Below, piece by piece: positions 1-7,863 of a DNA stretch of 64,000 nucleotides. Source of the DNA: Streptomyces sp. NBC_01267 (GTDB taxonomy: Bacteria; Actinomycetota; Actinomycetes; Streptomycetales; Streptomycetaceae). A program made the position numbers and the translations under genes. Positions within the stretch are counted from its first letter, which is position 1. Each line of letters starts with the position of its first letter. Location: positions 1,198,501-1,262,500 of the forward strand of contig NZ_CP108455.1 in the NCBI RefSeq assembly GCF_036241575.1. The letters run 5' to 3'. The notes beneath the pieces are model-generated. The model did no database searches. It saw nothing but the letters and a program-made list of their open reading frames with translations, and was not told where the DNA came from.

Positions 1-1016
1 CGTTCGGCAGGCACCAGCACCCGGTGCGTGAGTGCATCGCGGGGGATCTCGTCTGTGTGGCCAGGCTGACCCGCGCCGAGACCGGTGACACCCTGTCGGC
101 GAAGGACGACCCGCTCGTGATGGAGCCCTGGGTCATGCCGGACCCGCTGCTTCCGCTTGCCGTCGCCGCGCACGGCAAGGCGGACGAGGACAAGCTCTCG
201 CAGGGGCTGGCCCGGCTGGTCGCCGAGGACCCGACCATGCGCCTGGAACAGAATCCGGACACCCGTCAGCTGGTGCTGTGGTGTCTGGGAGAGGCCCAGC
301 GGGAGGTGGCGCTGGAGCGGCTGCAGAGCCGGTACGGGGTCCGGGTGGACGCCGTGCCGTACCGGGTGTCCCTGCGGGAGACCTTCGGCGAGCGGGCCGT
401 CGGGCGCGGCAGGCACGTCAAGCAGTCCGGGGGCCACGGCCAGTTCGCGATCTGCGAGATCGAGGTCGACCCGCTGCCGCCCGGGGCGGGGATCGAGTTC
501 GTCGACGAGGTGGTGGGCGGCTCGGTTCCGCGCCCGTTCATCCCCTCCGTGGAGAAGGGGGTGCGCGCCCAGGCCGCGCGGGGTGTCGTGGCGGGCCATC
601 CGCTCGTGGACATCCGTATCACCCTGCGGGACGGCAAGGCCCACTCCGTGGACTCCTCGGACGCGGCTTTTCAGACAGCGGGCGCACTGGCCCTGCGGGA
701 GGCGGCGCGGGAGGCCGTGATCCATCTGCTGGAGCCGGTGGTCACGGTGCGGGTGCTGGTCCCTGACGACTTCGTGGGCCCGGTGATGAGCGATCTGTCC
801 GGACGGCGCGGCCGGGTGGTCGGCACCGAGCAGGCGGCCCCCGGACGCACGCTGGTACGGGCCGAGGTGCCCGAGATCGAGATCGGGCGGTACGCGGTCG
901 ACCTGCGGTCCCTCTCGCACGGCGCCGGGCAGTTCAGCCGGTCGTACGCCCGGCACGAACCGATGCCGCAGCGGGTCGCCGACCGGATGCGCGAACAGTC
1001 GCAGAACGGCTTGTAG
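1..1016 (+). CDS. EF-G-like translation factor (EF-G2 type), 3' end only
   Basis: The reading frame is already open at base 3, so the gene begins upstream of the window; about 338 residues are present. The visible part corresponds to EF-G domains III-V: QSGGHGQFAICEIEV matches the EF-G domain IV start, FVDEVVGGSVPRPFIPSVEKG and VDSSDAAFQTAGALALREA match domain IV, and LLEPVVTVRVLVPDDF with DLSGRRGRV matches domain V. EF-G drives ribosomal translocation. Many actinobacteria carry a second, divergent EF-G-like protein, and the divergence from canonical motifs suggests this copy is that paralogue. The GTPase domain is outside the window, so activity cannot be judged. A tetracycline-resistance-type ribosome protection protein is the alternative. 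Confidence 0.85.
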   Translation, partial: FGRHQHPVRECIAGDLVCVARLTRAETGDTLSAKDDPLVMEPWVMPDPLLPLAVAAHGKADEDKLSQGLARLVAEDPTMRLEQNPDTRQLVLWCLGEAQREVALERLQSRYGVRVDAVPYRVSLRETFGERAVGRGRHVKQSGGHGQFAICEIEVDPLPPGAGIEFVDEVVGGSVPRPFIPSVEKGVRAQAARGVVAGHPLVDIRITLRDGKAHSVDSSDAAFQTAGALALREAAREAVIHLLEPVVTVRVLVPDDFVGPVMSDLSGRRGRVVGTEQAAPGRTLVRAEVPEIEIGRYAVDLRSLSHGAGQFSRSYARHEPMPQRVADRMREQSQNGL

Positions 1017-1217
1017 TTGACGGTGACAGGCACTCAATCACCTTGCGGTGGTGGGTATTCCGTTGTCCCATGACGGACGGGGAGCGTCCCCGATACGCTG
1101 TGGTCCCAGCTCAGCAGGTGTACCGGGCCCACCAGGTGGACAGGGTCCGGGAGGTGTGCGGGGCCCGGCAGTGGGGAACAGCCGCAGCAGCGGTTGCGTG
1201 CGGCGATGGGGGCAGCG

Positions 1218-2873
1218 GTGGCGAACGACGGATTCGATTTCATTCCGGGAGCACAGGTCCCGCTCCAGGGGGCAGCGGGTCAGACCGCTGCGACCCATGC
1301 CCTCGCCTCGGCTGCGTACCGTGACAGCCCGGTCGAGGACATACTCAAAGCCAACAGCGAGTGGCACAAGACGGATGTGAAGAAGGGCAAGTTCTCGCTC
1401 TTCGAGCCGAATCTGGGCGAGTCCTTCTCCCGCGCCGTGCAGGTACGGATGCTCGGCGGCACCCGCAAGGCGCTCATCCAGTCCTTCGGGACCGAGCCCC
1501 AGACGGTGGTGGAGCACTGCCTGGCGGCCACCCGGATCCGTAAGGAACGCGACACCAAACTCACTGTGGTGATGGCCGTGTTCGGCCTGGTCTTCCTGCC
1601 GGGGCTGCTGCTCTGGCTGGGCGTCTTCCAGCTGCGGCGGACCCTTGCCGGGGCCCAGAACCGCCGCGCGGGCGCGCTGGGCACCACCCTGCTGGTGGCT
1701 GTCGGCGGGGTCGTGGTCATCTTCCTGGTGAAACTGCCGTTCGGCGGCATCGGGGCGCTGTACCTCAGGGCGATGTTCGTCGCTCCGGTCATCGGCTGGG
1801 TATGTGCCCGGCGGATCTGTGAGACGACGGCCAAGGACCTGCGGGCGCGCTGGGACAATCTGCTCTCCGGCGGCGGCGTCGGCGCGAAGATCCCCGAGGC
1901 CGTACCGCGCAACCCCACCGAGACGGCGGCCGAGCAGCTGCGCCAGTCGCTGGCCAAGCTGACCGCCGAGCAGCAGTCCAACTCGGTCTTCTACGCGGGG
2001 CCCAAGGGGATACTCGGCATGGGCACCCGCTGGGGCAGTTGGCAGCTCGCCGAGGAGCTCGTGCCCCGCGAGGCCGGCACCGAGATCCACGGATTCCGCA
2101 GCTGGGACGTCATCCGGGCGATCCACGACCGGCTGCGGATGCTGGAGCGCGGCCCGCTGCACACCGGCGGCTTCCCGGCCCCCTCCGTCAAGCACTGGAT
2201 CGTGGCCCCCGTCGGGGAGAACGCCGGTGAGGTGAGCAGGCCCGACGGCGAGGACGTCGAGGCCTTCCAGATCAAGGGCCACGAGATACAGCGGATCTGC
2301 AACGAGCAGCAGTTCGGCAGCGGTGACCGCCACTATCTGGGCGTGCAGTTCACGCTCTGGGACGGCCAGTTGGTGATCACGATGATGATCACCGTCACGG
2401 TGCTCCACGAGACCCTGCGCATCGAGGTCACCGGCCACGCGCTCGGCCCGGTGCACTCGCTGTTCACCACCAAGCCCGCGGCCAAGACCAAGCAGGTCAA
2501 CAAGGCGGTCAAGTTCTGGGAGACGCGGGAGGTGAACCTGCCGCTGGTCGAGACCCGTGAGGTGGTCCGCCTCGCCGCCCGCGCCCCGCTGACCTGGTTC
2601 CCGCCCGTCCTCGACTTCTGCGGCGGGAAGATCACCCTGCCCGAGCCGTTCGGTATGCGGCACGCCTGGGCCGACAAGCCCTGGCGGCACCGCTTCATGG
2701 CCGACGACGCGATGCGCGCGGCCACGCCCGTACTGCGCGCGGTGCACACGGCGGCGATGCGCGTCCTGGACGAGCACGGCGTGAACACCGACGCCTTCAC
2801 CAACCGGTCGATGGTCCTCAGCGGACTGGTCCAGGACCCGACACCGCGCAAGGCCGACGTCTACGACGCCTGA
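1218..2873 (+). CDS. Conserved actinobacterial membrane protein, unknown function
   Basis: About 551 residues if started at the GTG at 1218 (VANDGFDF), which has a GGGGG stretch five bases upstream; ATG 1206 and TTG 1194 are in-frame alternatives. Two to three hydrophobic segments lie near residues 110-200 (LTVVMAVFGLVFLPGLLLWL; LLVAVGGVVVIFLV; LRAMFVAPVIGWVCA). A long C-terminal part (about 350 residues) is soluble, with no motif I recognise. No signal peptide is seen. It follows the EF-G-like gene by 200 bp on the same strand and converges on the HIT gene. The function is unknown; it looks like a real conserved Streptomyces gene because coding bias is sustained throughout. Confidence 0.75.
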   Translation: MANDGFDFIPGAQVPLQGAAGQTAATHALASAAYRDSPVEDILKANSEWHKTDVKKGKFSLFEPNLGESFSRAVQVRMLGGTRKALIQSFGTEPQTVVEHCLAATRIRKERDTKLTVVMAVFGLVFLPGLLLWLGVFQLRRTLAGAQNRRAGALGTTLLVAVGGVVVIFLVKLPFGGIGALYLRAMFVAPVIGWVCARRICETTAKDLRARWDNLLSGGGVGAKIPEAVPRNPTETAAEQLRQSLAKLTAEQQSNSVFYAGPKGILGMGTRWGSWQLAEELVPREAGTEIHGFRSWDVIRAIHDRLRMLERGPLHTGGFPAPSVKHWIVAPVGENAGEVSRPDGEDVEAFQIKGHEIQRICNEQQFGSGDRHYLGVQFTLWDGQLVITMMITVTVLHETLRIEVTGHALGPVHSLFTTKPAAKTKQVNKAVKFWETREVNLPLVETREVVRLAARAPLTWFPPVLDFCGGKITLPEPFGMRHAWADKPWRHRFMADDAMRAATPVLRAVHTAAMRVLDEHGVNTDAFTNRSMVLSGLVQDPTPRKADVYDA

Positions 2874-2932
2874 CACCGCGCCGCCGGAGCGCTGCGGCAC
2901 CCCGGGGCTTCCTCAGCGGCCCCGGGGCCCGC

Positions 2933-3475
2933 TCACTCCGGCCAGGCGGCGGCGAGCATCGCCCGGGTGTCGGCCAGCAGCTGCGGCAGCACCTTGGTGT
3001 GCCCGACGACCGGCATGAAGTTGGTGTCGCCACCCCAGCGGGGCACGACGTGCTGATGCAAGTGCGCGGCGATGCCCGCCCCTGCGGACTCCCCCTGGTT
3101 CATACCGATGTTGAACCCGTGCGCACCGGAAGCCGTGCGCAGCGCGGTCATCGCCCGCTTGGTCAGCTCGGCCAGCTCGGCGGTCTCCGCGGCGTCCAGG
3201 TCCGTGTAGTCGGCGACGTGGCGGAACGGCACGACCATGAGGTGCCCGCCGTTGTACGGGTAGAGGTTGAGCACCGCGTACACATGCTGCCCGCGCGCGA
3301 CGACGAGCCCGTCCTCGTCCGACTTCGACGGGATCGAGCAGAACGGACAGTCGCCCGAGTCCGACCCGCTCGGCTTGTTCTCCCCCTGGATGTACGCCAT
3401 CCGGTGGGGCGTCCACAGGCGCTGGAACGCGTCCTGCGTCCCCACTCCGATCTGCTGCTCCGGCTCACTCGTCAT
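2933..3475 (-). CDS. HIT-family nucleotide hydrolase/transferase
   Basis: 180 residues from ATG 3475 (MTSEPEQQ). The histidine-triad motif HLHQHVV lies near residue 140, preceded by the HIT signatures CPFC, NLYPYNGGHLMVVP and NIGMNQG. HIT proteins act on dinucleoside polyphosphates or nucleotidyl adducts; the CPFC element resembles the actinobacterial AP4A phosphorylase-like branch. A TATGCT hexamer (3483-3488, read on this strand) lies 7 bases before the ATG, so the mRNA may be leaderless; an upstream in-frame ATG at 3487 is possible but would overlap that hexamer. The gene is divergent from the K+ channel gene with about 80 bp between. Confidence 0.88.
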   Translation of the reverse strand: MTSEPEQQIGVGTQDAFQRLWTPHRMAYIQGENKPSGSDSGDCPFCSIPSKSDEDGLVVARGQHVYAVLNLYPYNGGHLMVVPFRHVADYTDLDAAETAELAELTKRAMTALRTASGAHGFNIGMNQGESAGAGIAAHLHQHVVPRWGGDTNFMPVVGHTKVLPQLLADTRAMLAAAWPE

Positions 3476-3554
3476 GCAGTGCAGCATATGGCTTCCCCCG
3501 TTCGGAACGTGTCGCCGGGGCACCGGGGGCAGACACTGCGGCGATGCTGTGCCG

Positions 3555-4223
3555 ATGGACCTCCCGGAGCCCGACAGGCGGCTGCCCCGCTGGGAACAGC
3601 GCACGGAAGGGCCGCTGTTCGCGGCCTCGCTGCTCTTTCTCGCCTGCTACGCGGTCCGCGTACTGGCGCGGGGAGCCGACCCGGTCTGGCGGGACCTCGC
3701 CCTCGCCCTGACCCTGGCGACCTGGCTGGTCTTCGCGGCGGACTACGCGGTGCGGCTGGTACTGAGCCGCCAGGGCGTGCGCTTCGTGCGGTCGCACTGG
3801 CTGGACACGGTGGTGCTGATCCTGCCCTTGCTGCGGCCCCTGCGTCTGGTGAAGATCTACACCGCCGTACAGCAGAGGCGGGAGGAGCCGCGGCTGAGCC
3901 TCCAGGGCCGGGTGATCTCCTATGCGGGCCTGTCGGCCCTGCTGCTCGGTTTCGCCGGCGCCCTCGCCGTCTACAACTGCGAGCACTCCGCACCCGGCGC
4001 CACCATCCGTACCTTCGGGGACTCCGTGTGGTGGGCCGCCGCCACTCTCTCGACGGTCGGATACGGCGACGTGACCCCGGTGACGCCATGGGGACGCGTG
4101 ATCGCCGTGGCCATGATGGGGTGCGGTATCGCGCTGCTGGGAGCGGTGACCGGTTCGTTCTCCTCGTGGCTGCTGCAGGTGTTCGCACGGGAGGACGAGA
4201 AGAGGCCTCCGGAGAGCCAGTAG
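3555..4223 (+). CDS. Two-pore-helix type K+ channel (ion channel family)
   Basis: 222 residues from ATG 3555; GTG 3549 is a possible alternative. The selectivity filter TVGYGD is near residue 170, flanked by a pore helix (FGDSVWWAAATLS) and a final membrane helix (VIAVAMMGCGIALLGAVTG). Upstream hydrophobic segments (LFAASLLFLACYAVRV; LALALTLATWLVFAADYAV; VVLILPLLRPLRLVKIY; LLLGFAGALAVY) give a Kv-like layout, but the fourth segment has few positive charges, so strong voltage sensing is doubtful. There is no RCK domain. The last codons form the left arm of a strong stem-loop and the stop codon lies in its loop. Confidence 0.87.
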   Translation: MDLPEPDRRLPRWEQRTEGPLFAASLLFLACYAVRVLARGADPVWRDLALALTLATWLVFAADYAVRLVLSRQGVRFVRSHWLDTVVLILPLLRPLRLVKIYTAVQQRREEPRLSLQGRVISYAGLSALLLGFAGALAVYNCEHSAPGATIRTFGDSVWWAAATLSTVGYGDVTPVTPWGRVIAVAMMGCGIALLGAVTGSFSSWLLQVFAREDEKRPPESQ

Positions 4224-4238
4224 CTCTCCGGAGGCCTC
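4202..4238. terminator. Bidirectional stem-loop between K+ channel and thrS
   Basis: Perfect 15-bp stem (4202-4216 with 4224-4238) with a 7-base loop holding the TAG stop of the K+ channel gene. It sits between two convergent genes and should terminate both transcripts. No U-tract follows, as is usual in Streptomyces. Confidence 0.85.
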
Positions 4239-4263
4239 CCGCACGGCGCGGATCGGACGCGGA

Positions 4264-6249
4264 TCAGACCTGGACGCGGTCCTCCACGGCCTTCTGGATC
4301 TTGGCGATGGCGTCCTCGACCGGGATGCCGTTCTCCTGCGATCCGTCGCGGTAGCGGAACGACACGGCGCCGTTGGCCATGTCCTCATCACCCGCGATGA
4401 TCATGAAGGGCACCTTGGCCCGCTGCTGGTTGCGGATCTTCTTCTGCATCCGGTCCGACGAGGCGTCCACGTCGACCCGCAGCCCCTTGGCCTTCGCCTT
4501 GGCGGCGAACTCCTGGAGGTACGGGATGTGTGCGTCGCCGATCGGGATACCGACCGCCTGGACCGGGGCCAGCCAGACCGGGAAGGCGCCCGCGTAGTGC
4601 TCCAGGAGCACCGCGAAGAAGCGCTCGATGGAACCGAACAGGGCACGGTGGATCATGACCGGGCGCTGCTTGGTGCCGTCCGGGCCGGTGTACTCCAGGT
4701 CGAAGCGCTCCGGCAGGTTGAAGTCGAGCTGCACGGTCGACATCTGCCAGGTGCGGCCGATGGCGTCCTTGCACTGCACCGAGATCTTCGGGCCGTAGAA
4801 CGCGGCGCCGCCCGGGTCCGGGACCAGCGGCAGGCCCTGCTTCTCGGCGACCTGGCGCAGCGTCTCGGTGGCCTCGTCCCACGCCTCGTCCGAGCCGACG
4901 AACTTCTCCGGGTCCTTGGTGGAGAGCTCCAGGTAGAAGTCGGTCAGGCCGTAGTCGCGCAGCAGGTTCAGGACGAAGGTGAGCGTCCTGTCCAGCTCCT
5001 CCGCCATCTGCTCCCTGGTGCAGTAGATGTGCGCGTCGTCCTGGGTGAAGCCGCGCGAGCGGGTCAGGCCGTGGACGACACCCGACTTCTCGTACCGGTA
5101 CACCGTGCCGAACTCGAAGAGGCGCAGCGGCAGTTCACGGTAGGAACGTCCGCGCGCGTCGAAGATCAGGTTGTGCATCGGGCAGTTCATCGGCTTGAGG
5201 TAGTAGTCCACCCCGTCGTCGAGCTGCATGGGCGGGTACATGCCGTCGGCGTACCAGTCCAGGTGGCCGGACTTCTCGAAGAGCTTGCCCTTGGTCGCGT
5301 GCGGGCTGTAGACGAACTCGTAGCCCTCCTCCTCGTGGCGCCGCCGCGAGTAGTCCTCCATGGCCCGGCGGATGATGCCGCCCTTGGGGTGGAAGACCGC
5401 GAGACCGGGGCCGATCTCGTCGGGGAAGGAGAAGAGGTCCAGCTCGTTGCCGAGCTTGCGGTGGTCGCGCTTGGCGGCCTCCTCCAGGAACTCCAGGTGC
5501 GCCTTCAGCTCGTCCTTGGTCGGCCACGCGGTGCCGTAGATGCGCTGGAGCATCGGGTTCTTCTCGCTGCCGCGCCAGTAGGCGGCGGCGTTGCGCATCA
5601 GCTTGAACGCCGGGATGTTCCGGGTGGTCGGCAGGTGCGGCCCCCGGCAGAGGTCCTTCCAGCACAGTTCGCCGGTCTTCGGGTCGAGGTTGTCGTAGAT
5701 GGTCAGCTCGCCGCCGCCCACCTCGACATTCGCGCCGTCGTCGGCGTTCTCGACCGCGCCGGAGCCCTTGAGGCCGATGAGTTCCAGCTTGTACGGCTCG
5801 GAGGCCAGCTCCTCGCGGGCGGCCTCGTCCGTGGTGACCCGGCGCGAGAAGCGCTGGCCGCGCTTCTGGATCTCCTGCATCTTCTTCTCGATGACCTTGA
5901 GGTCCTCGGGGGTGAACGGCCGCTCGACGTCGAAGTCGTAGTAGAAGCCGTCCTTGATCGGCGGGCCGATGCCGAGCTTCGCGTCGGGGAAGAGCTCCTG
6001 CACGGCCTGGGCCATGACGTGCGCGGTGGAGTGGCGCAGGATGGCCAGGCCGTCCTCGGAGGAGATCTCGACGGGCTCGACCTCGTCGCCGTCGGCCACG
6101 GCGTACGACAGGTCCTTCAGCTCACCGGCCACCCGGGCCGCCACGATGCTGCGCTCACCGGTGAAGAGCTCGGCTGCCGTAGTGCCCGTCGTCACCACGC
6201 GCTCTTCCCGCTCGGAATCGCGATGGATGACCACACGGACGTCTGACAC
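4264..6249 (-). CDS. thrS: Threonyl-tRNA synthetase
   Basis: 661 residues from GTG 6249, with an AGGAGA ribosome-binding site six bases upstream. It has an N-terminal TGS domain ([14 protein letters not shown]), the second additional domain with [11 protein letters not shown], a class II catalytic core (LKPMNCPMH with the zinc cysteine; [25 protein letters not shown]) and the C-terminal anticodon-binding domain ending near [13 protein letters not shown]. It charges tRNA-Thr in the cytoplasm, with editing by the N-terminal domain. The length is normal for the family. The gene converges on the K+ channel gene. No T-box is visible upstream. Confidence 0.98.
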   Translation of the reverse strand: MSDVRVVIHRDSEREERVVTTGTTAAELFTGERSIVAARVAGELKDLSYAVADGDEVEPVEISSEDGLAILRHSTAHVMAQAVQELFPDAKLGIGPPIKDGFYYDFDVERPFTPEDLKVIEKKMQEIQKRGQRFSRRVTTDEAAREELASEPYKLELIGLKGSGAVENADDGANVEVGGGELTIYDNLDPKTGELCWKDLCRGPHLPTTRNIPAFKLMRNAAAYWRGSEKNPMLQRIYGTAWPTKDELKAHLEFLEEAAKRDHRKLGNELDLFSFPDEIGPGLAVFHPKGGIIRRAMEDYSRRRHEEEGYEFVYSPHATKGKLFEKSGHLDWYADGMYPPMQLDDGVDYYLKPMNCPMHNLIFDARGRSYRELPLRLFEFGTVYRYEKSGVVHGLTRSRGFTQDDAHIYCTREQMAEELDRTLTFVLNLLRDYGLTDFYLELSTKDPEKFVGSDEAWDEATETLRQVAEKQGLPLVPDPGGAAFYGPKISVQCKDAIGRTWQMSTVQLDFNLPERFDLEYTGPDGTKQRPVMIHRALFGSIERFFAVLLEHYAGAFPVWLAPVQAVGIPIGDAHIPYLQEFAAKAKAKGLRVDVDASSDRMQKKIRNQQRAKVPFMIIAGDEDMANGAVSFRYRDGSQENGIPVEDAIAKIQKAVEDRVQV

Positions 6250-6539
6250 CGGTCTCTCCTGACTCAGGGGGTGCGCCAGCGGAACGCTGCGCGTCTGAAT
6301 CGTACCGAGCCCGGGGCGCGGTTTGCGAAACGGTTGTGCGTCCCCACCCGCGCGCGCCGGTGCGATCCGCAGCCGGATGTGAGCTGCGCCACGATCGCGG
6401 CTTCGCCGTCCGCGCGATCCCGGGGCGGGCGCGGCCCACCCGGGTCGTCCCGGGCGGGCGTATGCGGCAAACAGCCGGGTATCACCGAATCGTGCAGCTG
6501 TCGCACGCCATCTGCCGAGTGAGCGCGAGGAGTTGGGAC
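6250..6539. other. Divergent intergenic region thrS / exonuclease
   Basis: 290 bp without a convincing gene. It contains the thrS ribosome-binding site next to 6249 and an AGGAG site at about 6528-6532 for the exonuclease gene. I see no T-box, riboswitch or clear -10/-35 pair. Confidence 0.5.
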
Positions 6540-7265
6540 ATGCCGTGCTGGTTCGAAGGACCTCTGGCCGCTTTTGACACCGAGACGACGGGCGTGGACG
6601 TCGAGAGGGACCGCATCGTCTCTGCCGCGCTGATCCTCCAGGACGCCCCGGGAGGGCGGCCCCGCATCACCCGCTGGCTGGTGAACCCGGGGGTCCCGGT
6701 GCCCGCGGGCGCCACCGGGATACACGGGCTGACCGATCTCCATCTGCAGCGCAACGGCCGCTGGCCGTCGCCCGTGGTCGCGGAGATAGCCAAGGGGATA
6801 GCCGAGCAGTGCGCCGCGGGACGCCCCCTGGTCGTCATGGACGCCCCCTTCGATCTCACCCTGCTGGACCGGGAGTTGAGGCGCCACCGCGCCTCGTCGC
6901 TGGACCGGTACCTGGGTGAGTCACCGCTGCGCGTCCTGGACCCGAGCGTCCTCGACACGCACCTGGACCGCTACCGCAAGGGCCACCGCGCCCTGACCGA
7001 TCTGTGCGAGCAGTACGAGATCCCGCTGGACGGCGCCCACGACGCGGCGGTGGACGCGACGGCCTCGCTGGAGCTGGTACGGGCGATAGGGCGCCGGTTC
7101 GCCGCCCGTCTGGAGCGGCTGACGCCGGGTGAACTGCACGCGCTCCAGACGAGCTGGCACGCGGCCCAGGCCCGTGGTCTCCAGGCCTGGTTCACCCGCC
7201 AGGGAACCCCGGAGGCCGTGGATCCCGGGTGGCCGCTGCGGACCGAACTGTCCGTGGTGGCCTGA
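6540..7265 (+). CDS. DnaQ-fold 3'-5' exonuclease
   Basis: 241 residues from ATG 6540 with GAGGAG eight bases upstream. DEDDh-family motifs are present: Exo [10 protein letters not shown] (catalytic Asp and Glu), Exo II region [16 protein letters not shown] and Exo [12 protein letters not shown] (His and Asp four residues apart). The fold is that of DNA polymerase III epsilon and related RNA/DNA exonucleases. There is no fused helicase or BRCT domain. The substrate cannot be told from sequence; a stand-alone proofreading or RNA-trimming role is possible. It is divergent from thrS. Confidence 0.88.
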   Translation: MPCWFEGPLAAFDTETTGVDVERDRIVSAALILQDAPGGRPRITRWLVNPGVPVPAGATGIHGLTDLHLQRNGRWPSPVVAEIAKGIAEQCAAGRPLVVMDAPFDLTLLDRELRRHRASSLDRYLGESPLRVLDPSVLDTHLDRYRKGHRALTDLCEQYEIPLDGAHDAAVDATASLELVRAIGRRFAARLERLTPGELHALQTSWHAAQARGLQAWFTRQGTPEAVDPGWPLRTELSVVA

Positions 7266-7287
7266 CCCCGTGCGACCCGGGGTGGCG

Positions 7288-7464
7288 TCAGCGGGCCCTG
7301 TGCCGGACGACGAGCCCGGCGATCGCCCCCAGGGCGCACACCCCGCAGAGCGCGCCCAGCACGATCTGCAGCGGGCCGTCCTCCACGGCGAAGTTCAGGA
7401 AGACGTTGCCCGCGAGGCCGGCGATCAGGAGCAGCCACAGCAGGGACTTGGACACGGAGGTCAT
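7288..7464 (-). CDS. 58-residue small membrane protein
   Basis: Starts MTSVSKSLLWLLLIAG at ATG 7464 with an AAGGAG site seven bases upstream. The product is two hydrophobic helices (residues about 8-24 and 34-53) separated by a short acidic turn (VEDGP), ending in an arginine-rich tail VVRHRAR. The ribosome-binding site, GC3 pattern and clean two-helix design support a real gene. Function unknown. It converges on the exonuclease gene with 22 bp between stop codons and lies downstream of a tRNA-Val terminator, so it must have its own promoter. Confidence 0.75.
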   Translation of the reverse strand: MTSVSKSLLWLLLIAGLAGNVFLNFAVEDGPLQIVLGALCGVCALGAIAGLVVRHRAR

Positions 7465-7590
7465 AGGAGGACTCCTTCGTGAGGGTCGGAATACCCCTCA
7501 CGCTAGGCAGCCGGATCCGGCCGGACCATGGTGCGCGCACCCGGACCGGGGTACAGCCCGCTCCACCACGTCCGGCCGCCGCGGCATACA

Positions 7591-7623
7591 AAAGGCCGGT
7601 CCGTCGATGACGGACCGGCCTTT
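7591..7623 (-). terminator. Terminator of the first tRNA-Val(CAC) gene
   Basis: 14-15-bp perfect stem (7591-7605 with 7609-7623) with a 3-5-base loop, directly downstream of the minus-strand tRNA gene. The arm begins AAAGGCCGG, so the transcript ends in a short U run after the stem. Confidence 0.85.
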
Positions 7624-7628
7624 CCCGG

Positions 7629-7700
7629 TGGGCGATACTGGGTTCGAACCAGTGACCTCTTCGGTGTGAACGAAGCGCTCTCCCACTGAGCTAATCGCCC
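7629..7700 (-). tRNA. tRNA-Val, anticodon CAC
   Basis: 72 bases including the discriminator A. Acceptor arms GGGCGAT/ATCGCCC, anticodon stem CTTCG/CGAAG with loop TTCACAC (anticodon CAC, reading GTG), and T-arm with GGTTCGAACCC. CCA is not encoded. It is identical in sequence to the tRNA at 10398-10469. Confidence 0.97.
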
Positions 7701-7713
7701 GGGAACGGACTGA

Positions 7714-7743
7714 ACCATACAGGGCCCGCCGGGCTTCCTTCAA
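7714..7743 (-). promoter_or_regulatory. Promoter of the first tRNA-Val(CAC) gene
   Basis: Read on the minus strand: -35 TTGAAG (7738-7743), 18-base spacer, -10 TATGGT (7714-7719), which places the start a few bases before the mature 5' end. It fits the housekeeping sigma consensus. Inference from sequence only. Confidence 0.6.
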
Positions 7744-7863
7744 ACTCCTGCGGACCGCCGGGCGGCAGCGTCCCCGCCCGTCGCGGGAGTACGTACCTAC
7801 TCAGCGCGGCCTGAGTATTCGGGCGCATACGTGCCGGGTGTTCCCGGACCACACTCCTGGACC

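Noticed and set aside
2880..2932. CCCCGGGG repeats after the membrane protein gene as a terminator
   Set aside because: The self-complementary short runs do not form one clear stem comparable with the 15-bp stems seen elsewhere.
4528..6246. Long + strand open frame opposite thrS
   Set aside because: It mirrors a certain thrS gene; no ribosome-binding site and no recognisable protein.
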